Positions 36,051 through 44,772 of a DNA stretch of 64,000 nt are shown in pieces. Numbering within the stretch: the first letter of the stretch is position 1; each line of letters starts with the position of its first letter. Below the pieces are notes generated by a model. The model was not told the DNA's origin and searched no databases. It saw only the letters and a list, made by a program, of their open reading frames with translations. Origin of the DNA: Cumulibacter sp047975195 (GTDB taxonomy: Bacteria > Actinomycetota > Actinomycetes > Mycobacteriales > Antricoccaceae); assembly GCA_047975195.1 (NCBI GenBank), contig JBKEDB010000014.1, positions 62,001 through 126,000 on the forward strand, given 5' to 3'. The translations under genes and the position numbers were made by a program.

Positions 36051-36494
36051 CTAGATTTGGCCACGGGCGACAATCGCCGTAGCGATCAGCATGACTCCGA
36101 ACAGAAGGCAGAAGATCAGGTCAGACGTGCGGTTACGGACCGCGAGCCACCCGACGAGTCGAGTCGGCAGCACGGCCCGGGCAATACCAACCAACAAGAT
36201 CGAAGAGCCCATCACCACCAACCCCCGCCGCCATTGCTCAACCGCCACGAACACGAATCCGACCACGAGCATGGCCAGAATGACGAAATACACCATCTGA
36301 CGCCGCGAACCGCCGCGGATCTGGGTCCGCAGCGGCGGATGTGCGACGGTGTGGACCGGGTTACCGCGCGGCTTCACCACCCTCGTAGGTGGGTTGTTAC
36401 TCCCCGATCTCGAGAAGCCCGACGGTCTGCGCCGCACAGGCTTCTCGGCAGGCTGGCGTGGCGGTTGGTCGCCGTCCGCGGGGTTGTTGGGCAC
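36051..36494 (-). CDS. DUF3017 membrane protein
   Basis: 147 aa if GTG at 36494 is used; a longer frame starts at ATG 36563 inside folD. A Pro/Arg-rich N-terminal tail precedes three hydrophobic segments in the C-terminal half (YFVILAMLVVGFVFVAVEQW, LVVMGSSILLVGIARAVL, LIFCLLFGVMLIATAIVA), the DUF3017 pattern. DUF3017 commonly follows folD in actinobacteria; function unknown. The start region has been altered by a 20-bp tandem duplication that creates a second, upstream GTG followed at once by a stop (MPNK). Neither candidate start has a good RBS. Confidence 0.75.
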   Translation of the reverse strand: MPNNPADGDQPPRQPAEKPVRRRPSGFSRSGSNNPPTRVVKPRGNPVHTVAHPPLRTQIRGGSRRQMVYFVILAMLVVGFVFVAVEQWRRGLVVMGSSILLVGIARAVLPTRLVGWLAVRNRTSDLIFCLLFGVMLIATAIVARGQI

Positions 36495-36523
36495 GTCGAT
36501 TATTTGTTGGGCACGTCGATTAT
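36484..36523. repeat. Perfect 20-bp tandem duplication at the folD / DUF3017 junction
   Basis: TTGTTGGGCACGTCGATTAT occurs twice head to tail (36484-36503 and 36504-36523). The copy nearer folD contains its stop codon; the other contains the likely GTG of DUF3017. As 20 is not a multiple of 3, the copies are read in different frames. Confidence 0.95.
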
Positions 36524-37380
36524 GCGGAGATACCGACTGCCCGCTCGGCGGCCTCGACGACATTCGCCAGCAGCATTGCGCGAGTCATCGGCCCTACCCC
36601 GCCGGGCATCGGCGCGATAAACCCGGCGACCTCACGAACGTCGGGCGTCGTATCACCAACGGGACCGTTTTCGGTGCGGTTAGAGGACACGTCGACGACG
36701 GCAGCGCCGGGCTTGATCATGTCCGGGGTGATTAGCCCAATCGAGCCGGCTGCGGCGACGACGATATCGGCCTCACGGGTATGTGCCGCGAGGTCCTTCG
36801 TGCCGGTGTGACACACGGTGACCGTGCAGTTCTCCGAACGCCGGGTCAGCAGCAGACTCAGCGGACGGCCGGCGGTGACGCCGCGACCAACGATCACCGC
36901 GTGCGCCCCATTCATCGGTACGTCGTACCGGCGTAGTAAGTCGGCGATGCCGCGCGGCGTGCACGGCAAAGGGGCTTCGACACCGAGCACGAGGCGCCCG
37001 AGGTTAATCGGGTGCAGCCCGTCGGCGTCCTTTGCCGGATCAATCGCTTCGAGGGCCGCGTCGGCATTCAGGTGCTTCGGCAGCGGCAACTGCACGATGT
37101 AACCGGTGCACGCGGGGTCGGCGTTCAATTCGTGGATCGCCTGCAGGACGTCGTCCTGGGTAGCGTCGGCGGGCAGCTCACGACGGATCGAAGCGATACC
37201 GACCTGCGCACAATCGCGGTGCTTTCCACGCACGTACGCGTGGCTGCCCGGGTCATCGCCGATCAAGACGGTACCGAGCCCTGGCGTAATGCCCTTGGCC
37301 GCGAGCGCCGCCACCCGCCCCTTCAGCTCTTCCTTGATTGCCGCAGCAGCGGCCTTGCCGTCGAGGATCGTCGCGCTCAT
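36520..37380 (-). CDS. folD: Bifunctional methylenetetrahydrofolate dehydrogenase / cyclohydrolase
   Basis: 286 aa. Interconverts 5,10-methylene-, methenyl- and 10-formyl-tetrahydrofolate with NADP+. Seen: GTVLIGDDPGSHAYVRGKHRDC (Tyr and Lys of the active site), YIVQLPLPKHLN, PCTPRGI and VIVGRGVTAGRPLSLLL (Rossmann part), ending in MPGGVGPMTRAML. ATG at 37380; a GTG two codons upstream is also possible. Supplies 10-formyl-THF to purN and purH nearby. Confidence 0.95.
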   Translation of the reverse strand: MSATILDGKAAAAAIKEELKGRVAALAAKGITPGLGTVLIGDDPGSHAYVRGKHRDCAQVGIASIRRELPADATQDDVLQAIHELNADPACTGYIVQLPLPKHLNADAALEAIDPAKDADGLHPINLGRLVLGVEAPLPCTPRGIADLLRRYDVPMNGAHAVIVGRGVTAGRPLSLLLTRRSENCTVTVCHTGTKDLAAHTREADIVVAAAGSIGLITPDMIKPGAAVVDVSSNRTENGPVGDTTPDVREVAGFIAPMPGGVGPMTRAMLLANVVEAAERAVGISA

Positions 37381-37563
37381 GCGCACATTGTGTCATGCGT
37401 CGATCGCACCGATTCAGTATGGCTTGCCGTCGTCCAGCAGCAGAATTCACAGCACGTGTGGGAGCACTCGGGCGACTTTGTTCGTCACATCGGTGGCGCG
37501 CGGCGCTAACCTGACGCAAGCGCCATCGGACCAGCTCAATCAACGAACACATATCGAGGCCCC

Positions 37564-38187
37564 GTGACGAATCCATCCCAGCCCCAGTGGGGACAGCCCA
37601 CCTCGGGTCAATCGCCGTACGGCGCACAGCCAACCGGTCAGTACATCCACGGCCAGAATCCACCCGGCCAGTACGCACAGTCACCATACGGGCAACCGAT
37701 GTACGGTCAGCCCGGCCCGATCCAGCCCGGATACGGCGGCTTTGACACGGCACGCACCGGGCGCGCTAACCCGGTGGCCGGGATCCTGTTGCTGGTCGGC
37801 GCGCTGATCGCCGCGCTCGCGTGCTTGATTCCGGACTCGAGCGGCAACGTGCCGCTGGTGTGGTCGATCGAATTACTGCCCGACGTGATCGACTACCTCG
37901 ATGGTCCGGACGGCTGGGAACTCCTATTCGACGCGCTATGGCCGGTCATTATCGCGCTTGGTGCGCTGATCTGCCTGCTGGCTGGGTTCGGGATGTTCCC
38001 GGCCGGAACACACCGTGGTGCGGCCGTGACAGGGCTATTGGGCGCGTTGCTGATGCTCGCCGCCGCCTTGATTCTGGTGATCAACTCCGGCGGACACGTT
38101 TTCGAGCACCTGAACTTCTGGAGCACGATGACATTGATCGCATGGATACCTGCGCTCATCGGCGCCTTCGTCGGCTTCCGCAAGTAA
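37564..38187 (+). CDS. Membrane protein with Gln/Pro/Tyr-rich N-terminal tail
   Basis: 207 aa, GTG start at 37564. Residues 1-60 are a low-complexity GQ/PYGQP repeat region. Four hydrophobic segments follow (about 73-92, 115-140, 150-170, 180-203). No catalytic motif. Such tails are common in actinobacterial cell-envelope proteins; function unknown. It converges on purH, 12 nt away. Confidence 0.7.
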   Translation: MTNPSQPQWGQPTSGQSPYGAQPTGQYIHGQNPPGQYAQSPYGQPMYGQPGPIQPGYGGFDTARTGRANPVAGILLLVGALIAALACLIPDSSGNVPLVWSIELLPDVIDYLDGPDGWELLFDALWPVIIALGALICLLAGFGMFPAGTHRGAAVTGLLGALLMLAAALILVINSGGHVFEHLNFWSTMTLIAWIPALIGAFVGFRK

Positions 38188-38199
38188 CAGGAGGAAAGC

Positions 38200-39747
38200 T
38201 CAGTGGAAGAAGTGACGGGTCCCGGTGAAGTACATCGTTACGCCCGCCTTCTTCGCCGCCTCGACAACTTCATCGTCACGCACCGATCCGCCGGGCTGGA
38301 CGACGGCCTTCACACCGGCGGAGGCCAGCACCTCGAAGCCGTCCGCGAACGGGAAGAACGCATCGGAGGCCGCTACGGTCCCGGCGACGCGGTCCCCCGC
38401 GCGGCTGACGGCCAACTTCGCCGAATCGACGCGGTTGACCTGACCCATTCCGACACCGATCGTGGCACCGCCGGAGGCCAACAGGATGGCGTTCGACTTC
38501 ACCGCGCGCACCGAACGCCACGCGAACTGCAGATCGGCGAGAGTGTCGGCGTCCGCCGGCGTACCGGCCGCGAGTGTCCACGCGGACGCGTCATCTCCCG
38601 GCGCGTCGATCGCGTCGAGCTGCTGTACCAGCGCCCCACCGGAGATCGGCCGTAATTCTGTCGTACGGCCGGCGACCGGATCCAACTGCAGCAGCCGAAT
38701 GTTCTTCTTGGCCTGCAGGATCTCCAGGGCGCCATCCTCATAACCGGGTGCGATCAGCACCTCGGTGAAGATTCCGGCCACGGTCTGGGCCATCTCGACT
38801 GATACCAGCCGGTTCGCCGCGATCACGCCGCCGTACGCCGACAGCGGGTCGCACGCGTGCGCCTTACGATGCGCCTCGGCAATATCCCGCGCGACGGCGA
38901 TACCACACGGGTTCGCGTGCTTGATGATCGCAACGGCCGGCTGCTCGAAGTCGTACGCCGCCCTGCGGGCCGCGTCAGCATCCACGTAGTTGTTGTACGA
39001 CATCGCCTTGCCGTGCAGTACCTGCGCGTGCGCGATGCCCGGCTCCTCGCTGAGGTACACCGCGGCCTGCTGATGCGGGTTCTCGCCGTACCGCAGCACA
39101 TCGGCGCGCTCATAGGCATTGGCCATGAAGTCGGGGAAGCCGGAGTCATCGGCAGGTGCGTACTGCTGCGCGAACCAGGTCGACACGGCTGCGTCGTACG
39201 CCGCAGTGTGCGCGAACGCCTTGGCGGCCAGCCGCTTGCGCTGTTCGAGGGTGAACCCGCCACCGGTGATGGCCTCGACGAGTTCGCCGTACTGGTGCGG
39301 GCTGGTAACGACCGCGACGCTCGGGTGATTCTTGGCCGCCGCACGGACCATCGACGGACCGCCGATGTCGATCTGCTCGACGCATTCGTCCGGCGACGCA
39401 CCGCTGGCTACCGTCTGAGTGAACGGGTACAGGTTGCAGATGACCAGGTCGAACGGCTCCACCTCGAGCTCGGCGAGCTGGCTGACGTGCGAACCCAGGC
39501 GACGGTCTGCCAAGATGCCGGCATGCACCTTCGGGTGCAGCGTCTTCACGCGCCCATCCAGGCACTCGGGGAAACCGGTCAACTCAGCGACCTCGGCGAC
39601 GTCAGCGCCGGCCTCTTTCAGGATCTTGGCCGTCGAACCTGTCGAGACGATCTGCACGCCGGCGGCCTTGAGGCCCGCAGCGAGTTCGGGCAGGCCCGAC
39701 TTGTCATAGACGCTCACCAGAGCGCGTTTGATCTCGATCTTGTCCAT
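38200..39747 (-). CDS. purH: Bifunctional AICAR transformylase / IMP cyclohydrolase
   Basis: 515 aa; catalyses the last two steps of IMP synthesis. N-terminal IMP cyclohydrolase (MGS-like) domain with SVYDKSGLPELA and GRVKTLHPKVHAGIL; the C-terminal transformylase domain has the Lys-His pair in AIIKHANPCGIA, DPLSAYGGVIAANR, and the end SDAFFPFADGFEVL...RDDEV. It follows purN with 47 nt between and a GGAAAGG RBS. Uses 10-formyl-THF that FolD can supply. Confidence 0.96.
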   Translation of the reverse strand: MDKIEIKRALVSVYDKSGLPELAAGLKAAGVQIVSTGSTAKILKEAGADVAEVAELTGFPECLDGRVKTLHPKVHAGILADRRLGSHVSQLAELEVEPFDLVICNLYPFTQTVASGASPDECVEQIDIGGPSMVRAAAKNHPSVAVVTSPHQYGELVEAITGGGFTLEQRKRLAAKAFAHTAAYDAAVSTWFAQQYAPADDSGFPDFMANAYERADVLRYGENPHQQAAVYLSEEPGIAHAQVLHGKAMSYNNYVDADAARRAAYDFEQPAVAIIKHANPCGIAVARDIAEAHRKAHACDPLSAYGGVIAANRLVSVEMAQTVAGIFTEVLIAPGYEDGALEILQAKKNIRLLQLDPVAGRTTELRPISGGALVQQLDAIDAPGDDASAWTLAAGTPADADTLADLQFAWRSVRAVKSNAILLASGGATIGVGMGQVNRVDSAKLAVSRAGDRVAGTVAASDAFFPFADGFEVLASAGVKAVVQPGGSVRDDEVVEAAKKAGVTMYFTGTRHFFH

Positions 39748-39794
39748 GTGCGGTGACCTTTCCTGAATGCTCGGTTGGTTGCTCGATGCGTGGC

Positions 39795-40412
39795 TTATAG
39801 ATCTGCGGCGGGCGGAACAGACTTGTACTCGCGGACGAACGACGCGACGGTGTCGACGAGCAGTCGCCGCTCCAGCACTTTGATTCGCTCGTGCAAAGTT
39901 CCTTCGGTGTCATCCGGCAAGACGTCGCACGCGCGCTGGGCGATAATCGGTCCGGTATCTACACCGGCGTCCACGCCGATCACGGTGCAGCCGGTGACCT
40001 TCACGCCGTGCGCGAGCGCATCGCGCACGCCATGCGCACCCGGGAAACTCGGCAACAACGCGGGGTGCGTGTTGATCATGCGGCCACCGAAACGGTCCAA
40101 AAACGACTCGCCGACGAGTTTCATGAAGCCGGCCGAAATCACCCAGTCAGGCTCGTAAGCAGCCGCTCGGGCGGTGAGTGCCGCGTCCCAGTCTGATCGT
40201 GTCTCATAGTCCGCGATCCTGGTCACGAAGGTCGGGATACCGACCCGTTCGGCGCGCTCGAGGCCGGCAATATTGTGCCGGTCGGCGCCAACAGCGACCA
40301 CCTGGGCGCCGTACGACTCATCGACCGCAGCATCGATCAACGCTTGCAGCAGTGTGCCGCTGCCGGAGACGAGGACGACGAGGCGCAGCGGCCGGGAGGG
40401 GTGATCAGGCAC
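39795..40412 (-). CDS. purN: Phosphoribosylglycinamide formyltransferase
   Basis: 205 aa from GTG at 40412 (MPDHPSRPLRLVVLVSGSGT); an in-frame GTG at 40454 would add 14 residues. Catalytic motifs: SGSGTLLQAL (GAR phosphate), ISAGFMKLVG, the active site INTHPALLPSFPGAHG (His) and GVDAGVDTGPIIAQ (Asp). Transfers the formyl group from 10-formyl-THF to GAR. It lies directly upstream of purH, as in mycobacteria. Confidence 0.93.
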   Translation of the reverse strand: MPDHPSRPLRLVVLVSGSGTLLQALIDAAVDESYGAQVVAVGADRHNIAGLERAERVGIPTFVTRIADYETRSDWDAALTARAAAYEPDWVISAGFMKLVGESFLDRFGGRMINTHPALLPSFPGAHGVRDALAHGVKVTGCTVIGVDAGVDTGPIIAQRACDVLPDDTEGTLHERIKVLERRLLVDTVASFVREYKSVPPAADL

Positions 40413-40467
40413 GGCTACGCAGTCTAGCCGTGCTGGCGATGTGTCCGGGCGCACGCGGGTTTGCCGG

Positions 40468-41295
40468 TTACGCCGCGGAGGTGATCACGCCGGTGGCGAG
40501 CAGAACCAGCACGATCGCCCCGAGCGTGATTCGGTAGGCGACGAACGGCGCGTACGAATGCGTGCTGACCCACTTCAGCAGCCAGTGGATCACCGCGAGC
40601 CCGACCACGAAGGCGACGACCGTGCCGATGACGGTGGGCACGGCGCCGTACGCGTTGTCGCCGCCGGGAATGTCCTTGAGTTTGTATAGCCCGGCGCCGA
40701 CGACCGCGGGAATCGCGAGGAGGAACGCGTACCGGGTGGCAGCGGCGCGTTCGTACCCGAGCGCGAGACCCATCGTGATGGTCGCGCCGGAGCGCGAGAC
40801 ACCAGGGATGACCGCGAGGGCTTGAGCGGCGCCGTACAGGATGGCGTGCTTCATGGTCAGGTCCTCGATCGGCTTGACCTTGCGCGCGTAGCGCTCGGCT
40901 AGACCGAGCGCAATGCCGAGCACGATGAGCGTCGTACCGATAACCCACAGGTTCCGAAACTCGTTGTCGATGAAATCCTCGAACAGCAGCCCCACGACCA
41001 CGATCGGCGTCGAGCCGACGATGATGAACCAGCCCTGCATCCACGCCGGCTCGCGCCTGGCCGGTTTCGAGAACACGCCGCGGACCCATCCCGAGCCGAT
41101 CGTCCAGATGTCGCGCCAGAAGTACAGGACAACCGCGAGTTCAGTGCCAATCTGCAGCACCGCGGTGTACGCCGCTCCGGGGTCACCCCAGCCGAGGACG
41201 TTTCCGGCGATGGAAATATGCCCGCTGCTGGAGATAGGAAGGAACTCGGTGAGGCCCTGAATAATCCCTAGGACGATCGAGTGAAAGAAATCCAC
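40468..41295 (-). CDS. uppP: Undecaprenyl-diphosphatase (bacitracin resistance protein)
   Basis: 275 aa with about eight membrane segments. Motifs IIQGLTEFLPISSSGH (about 11-26) and PGVSRSGATI (about 164-173) are the BacA/UppP catalytic signatures, which hydrolyse undecaprenyl pyrophosphate to recycle the lipid carrier of cell wall synthesis. In the mycobacterial order perM is followed directly by purN, so uppP is an extra gene in this row. A hairpin at 41437-41458 separates it from perM. Confidence 0.95.
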   Translation of the reverse strand: MDFFHSIVLGIIQGLTEFLPISSSGHISIAGNVLGWGDPGAAYTAVLQIGTELAVVLYFWRDIWTIGSGWVRGVFSKPARREPAWMQGWFIIVGSTPIVVVGLLFEDFIDNEFRNLWVIGTTLIVLGIALGLAERYARKVKPIEDLTMKHAILYGAAQALAVIPGVSRSGATITMGLALGYERAAATRYAFLLAIPAVVGAGLYKLKDIPGGDNAYGAVPTVIGTVVAFVVGLAVIHWLLKWVSTHSYAPFVAYRITLGAIVLVLLATGVITSAA

Positions 41296-41436
41296 CTGGC
41301 GAGCCTACCGAGGTCGCGACGCAATGAGTGGTGCGCTCGCCGGTGCCACGCGTCACGACATCGCTCACGAGCCACTCGCAGACACGTGGGACCTGCGGCG
41401 GCTCCACACGCTCCGGGCTCGGACCTCCCACATGGT

Positions 41437-41458
41437 CGACGTCCGATACAGGACGTCG
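41437..41458 (-). terminator. Hairpin between perM-like gene and uppP
   Basis: CGACGTCC (41437-41444) and GGACGTCG (41451-41458), 8-bp stem with a 6-nt loop, within a 206-nt gap. GACGTC recurs in the same gap. It may stop transcription after the perM-like gene or belong to the uppP promoter. Confidence 0.35.
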
Positions 41459-41502
41459 CTGATCGACGTCCGTTCGGTGGGCGTCTGGCGATCGCGCGGT
41501 GT

Positions 41503-43551
41503 TTACCCTCGAGCGTCGGGATCTACCGCATCCGTTTCGGATATCGGACTCGGAGCGGGCTTCGGCCCCGCGGATGTCGCACCCGTCGGACTCGCGGCGT
41601 TCGGTGCGGCCTGCGCGCCTGCCTTCTTGTCGCGGGCTGTCGAAACCGATGTCGTCTCGGTCGACGTCAGCTTGTCTTCGGCCGATGTCGGCTTGGCAGG
41701 TGCCGGCGTAGCGGCAGACGGTCGTGGTTTCGTCGTCGACTTCGCTGCCGGCGGGACGGCCTTCGTGGCCTTCGCGGCGGAGGGGGCCGGTTTCGCCGTC
41801 GCGGGTCTTGCGGCAGACGGTGCGGGCTCCGGTGATGTCACCGCCGAACGCGCCTTCTTGACCACGCTCAGCGACGCCGCCGGCGCAGTGTGCGGCGATC
41901 CGGGCCCCGCGCCTCGGGCGCGTTCCCCGCCAGCAAGCACTCCGCCAGCGTGCGACGCGCCCCTGCCGGCCGTCCTCGCTGCCGAACCGGCGTCCTCGCC
42001 GCTCGAACTCGGGCTCACGTCCGCGGCCCTTAACTGCCCGGTTTTCACCTTCGCCGCGCGTTCCCCGCTACGGGCGAGACGGCGCATCGCGAGCCGCGTC
42101 TTGATGACGGGACGGGACGCGGGTTTCGCGCCGCCCTCGATGCCGACCGAGTGCGCAACGGCGACGTTCGGATCGAGTCCTTCCGCTGCCGCGACAGCCA
42201 CCGGGTCCGGGTCATCCGGAGCGTCGACCTCATCCGAGGCTTCATCGACCGGGGCACCCTTACTCGTGCCCTTCTCTTTCGTCCCCTTTGCGGCCGACCC
42301 TTTCGCCGCCTTCGCGCCGTCGGGACCGCCCGTTTCCAGCACAGACAACGCTCGTTCCCGCCGCCACACGCTGACTGGCTTCAGCGAGCGTCGGGTCGCG
42401 ATGAACGAGGTGAGGGCCAACACCACAATGACGATGACTCCGACGCGGATCGCGGTCGCGACTATCGGAGCCCCGACGTCAGCGAGCCGGCCGTCACCAA
42501 GTGATCCGGCCGCGAACAAGCCCACGCCGAACACGCCGATCGCGGTCAGCGCGCCGGCAACGACCGATCCCATGAGCAGGTTGCTCGCCGATCGGTGCTC
42601 AGGTTCGAGGTGGCGCGTCAGGGTCAGCGCACCGACGACGGCGGCGAGAAGCGGGATGAGCACGCTGAACAGCACCAGTCCCCCGGCGGCGTGCGGCAGC
42701 GCACCGAACAGTGGGAAGATCGGCAGTGGCTCGCGTTCGACGGTCCCCAGCGAGTAGAGCGAGTCGCCGCCAAGGCTGAAGCCAGCCCCACTGCCAAGCG
42801 CGGTCGCCAAAAGCATCGCGTTCGGCAGGTACGCAATGCTGACCCCGATCATCGTCACACCGCCGAGGCCGCCCGGCGCCAATGCGGCATTCAGTGCGCT
42901 GACTTCGGAAAAGTTGATCAGTAGCGAACAGCCGACTACGAGCGCTGCCATCGCGGCCAACGACCACAATGCGGCGAGCGCCCCGCGGGCATAGGCGTAT
43001 GACGGTCCGGGTAACAGCGACACCAGCCGCGCGCCGAGTCCGCTCTCGCGCAGCAGCCCCGCGAGCGTGGGCAGCAGAGATACCAGCCCCGTGCCGATCA
43101 CGATCTGGGTGATCGACAACGTGGGATCGCTGGGATACGCAATGCTGCTGAGCAAGACACCAGCGGTGACGTAGGTGATCACGACCGCGGCCAACGCTTC
43201 GGCAATCTGGCCGGTCGTGCGCAATTCACCTGCTCGCGCCGTACTTCGCCCAGCTCGATAGAACAACAATGCGATAAATCCAGCGATGAGCAGCGGCGGC
43301 ACGGACAACGTTCCCCAGGAGACCGGTAACGCGACCGAATGCGCGAGGTACCACGCCTGCAACGCGACTTGTGCAGCAGATTCCGCGCCAGCCCCTTCGG
43401 GCCGGTCCGTGGCCCACGACAGCAGACTCAGCGCGATCAGGAGCAGGGTTCCGGCGAGGACGACGCCAATCGCGGACACAGATGACCAGAGGACCACATT
43501 GGGTCGTCCGCGCGATTCTGGGCGCGCATCGGAGGAAGTCGGGGCGCTCAC
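41503..43551 (-). CDS. PerM-like DUF6350 membrane protein with long Ala/Lys/Pro-rich tail
   Basis: 682 aa, GTG start at 43551. Residues 1-400 carry around nine to ten membrane segments with loops rich in Gly and Ser (GGVTMIGVSIAYLPNAML). The final about 270 residues are a low-complexity cytoplasmic tail of Ala, Lys, Pro, Ser and Thr. Position between DUF5336 and purN matches M. tuberculosis Rv0955 (PerM), a DUF6350 protein tied to cell division and persistence; that role is carried over by family and position only. Confidence 0.75.
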   Translation of the reverse strand: MSAPTSSDARPESRGRPNVVLWSSVSAIGVVLAGTLLLIALSLLSWATDRPEGAGAESAAQVALQAWYLAHSVALPVSWGTLSVPPLLIAGFIALLFYRAGRSTARAGELRTTGQIAEALAAVVITYVTAGVLLSSIAYPSDPTLSITQIVIGTGLVSLLPTLAGLLRESGLGARLVSLLPGPSYAYARGALAALWSLAAMAALVVGCSLLINFSEVSALNAALAPGGLGGVTMIGVSIAYLPNAMLLATALGSGAGFSLGGDSLYSLGTVEREPLPIFPLFGALPHAAGGLVLFSVLIPLLAAVVGALTLTRHLEPEHRSASNLLMGSVVAGALTAIGVFGVGLFAAGSLGDGRLADVGAPIVATAIRVGVIVIVVLALTSFIATRRSLKPVSVWRRERALSVLETGGPDGAKAAKGSAAKGTKEKGTSKGAPVDEASDEVDAPDDPDPVAVAAAEGLDPNVAVAHSVGIEGGAKPASRPVIKTRLAMRRLARSGERAAKVKTGQLRAADVSPSSSGEDAGSAARTAGRGASHAGGVLAGGERARGAGPGSPHTAPAASLSVVKKARSAVTSPEPAPSAARPATAKPAPSAAKATKAVPPAAKSTTKPRPSAATPAPAKPTSAEDKLTSTETTSVSTARDKKAGAQAAPNAASPTGATSAGPKPAPSPISETDAVDPDARG

Positions 43552-43691
43552 TCCCAGAGCTTCACAGAGCCTCGCCGGAACACCAAGCGCCCACGCCGGG
43601 GACCGGCCCGAGTGGGGCCAAAGTCGCCTCGCGTGGTGAAGTCCTCGTCAACAATTCGACCAGCACCACTCCTGCACGTCCATCAAGGCGA

Positions 43692-43729
43692 CGGACGCCG
43701 GTCGGAACCAAAGTTCCGACCGGCGTCCG
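43692..43729 (-). terminator. Terminator downstream of the DUF5336 gene
   Basis: Perfect 17-bp stem (43692-43708 and 43713-43729) with CAAA loop, just after the DUF5336 stop at 43747. It uncouples this gene from the perM-like gene that follows. Confidence 0.8.
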
Positions 43730-43746
43730 GTCATACTGTCGTGCGC

Positions 43747-44547
43747 TTAGCCCTGCGGGGGCTGACCCCACTGGCCGCCCTGCGGGGGCTGACCTGGCTG
43801 CTGCGGCGGGGCCGGCGGCTGCTGCGGCTGCGCCGGGAACCCGCCGGACTGCGGCTGAGCCGGAGGTTGCTGCGAGGCACCCCACTGCTGCTGCGGTGGC
43901 GCGGCAGGCTGTCCCCACTGGCCGCCAGCGGCACCACCGGCAGGCTTCGGCTGCTTCAGCGCTTGCATGAGTTCAAAGGCGGCTCCAGCAGCGATCACCA
44001 GCAGAACCACCAGGGTGATCCAGGTTCCGAAGCTCGGTCCAACGGAGTAGCCGTAGCCGCTATCACCGTCGGTCACGTTCACGATGAAACCGATCAGACC
44101 CAGCAAGGCACCGACCGCGGCAAGCCCGCCGGTGACGAACCCGAAGGGGAACGGCAGGGCCGCGAGTTGATCCTTCACAAACCACGAAGCCACGACGGCG
44201 ATCACAGCGAGTGTCACCAGGATGAACCCGAACACGTGCAGCCCGTAGTTCCACCCGGACGCCGAATCGGAAATGCCGTACGGACCATCAGTTTCAGCCG
44301 TCAATGCTGGCAGGGACAGCGCCACGATGTAGAGGACCCAGCCACCTAGGATGGCCCACAGCCACCACGGCACGGTCTTAACGTCGAACCCCGACGAAGC
44401 CTTGGCGTTATTGAAGCCCGTCTGCGCGGCCTGGCCCCAAGTCTGCTGACCTGGCTGCTGCTGACTCCACTGCTGCGGCTGACCTGGCTGCGGCTGACCG
44501 GGCTGGCCCGGCTGCTGCGGGGGCTGGCCGCCGTTCGGATAGGACAT
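43747..44547 (-). CDS. DUF5336 membrane protein (34 kDa antigen-like)
   Basis: 266 aa from ATG at 44547 (MSYPNGGQ); an upstream ATG at 44568 is possible. Gln/Pro/Gly-rich N-terminus, four membrane segments (about 65-85, 103-123, 135-155, 173-193) and a C-terminal Pro/Gln/Gly/Trp-rich tail with repeats such as QWGQP. This architecture and the place next to sucD match Rv0954, the mycobacterial 34-kDa antigen homologue. Function unknown. Confidence 0.8.
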   Translation of the reverse strand: MSYPNGGQPPQQPGQPGQPQPGQPQQWSQQQPGQQTWGQAAQTGFNNAKASSGFDVKTVPWWLWAILGGWVLYIVALSLPALTAETDGPYGISDSASGWNYGLHVFGFILVTLAVIAVVASWFVKDQLAALPFPFGFVTGGLAAVGALLGLIGFIVNVTDGDSGYGYSVGPSFGTWITLVVLLVIAAGAAFELMQALKQPKPAGGAAGGQWGQPAAPPQQQWGASQQPPAQPQSGGFPAQPQQPPAPPQQPGQPPQGGQWGQPPQG

Positions 44548-44716
44548 TGTTGAACCCTTCTGTGACAATCAAAGTCAAAAGAACTCTATGCGGTAGCGCG
44601 CCGAAATGCGACACGCACAAGACCACGTACCTCAACCACCTTAAAGCACGGTGCGGGCTGCACACCTCACCCATGCGCGCGACTCACCGGGTACCGAAAT
44701 TCCGACACGAACCGCA

Positions 44717-44759
44717 AAGGGGCACTGATACGCCCGCTTTGCCGCGGTCAGTGCCCCTT
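44717..44759 (-). terminator. Terminator of sucCD
   Basis: 12-bp stem AAGGGGCACTGA / TCAGTGCCCCTT (44717-44728 and 44748-44759) with a 19-nt loop, just behind the sucD stop at 44773. In the minus-strand RNA it ends in UU followed by a short G/C stretch. Confidence 0.7.
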
Positions 44760-44772
44760 CGGTGCCGTCAGG

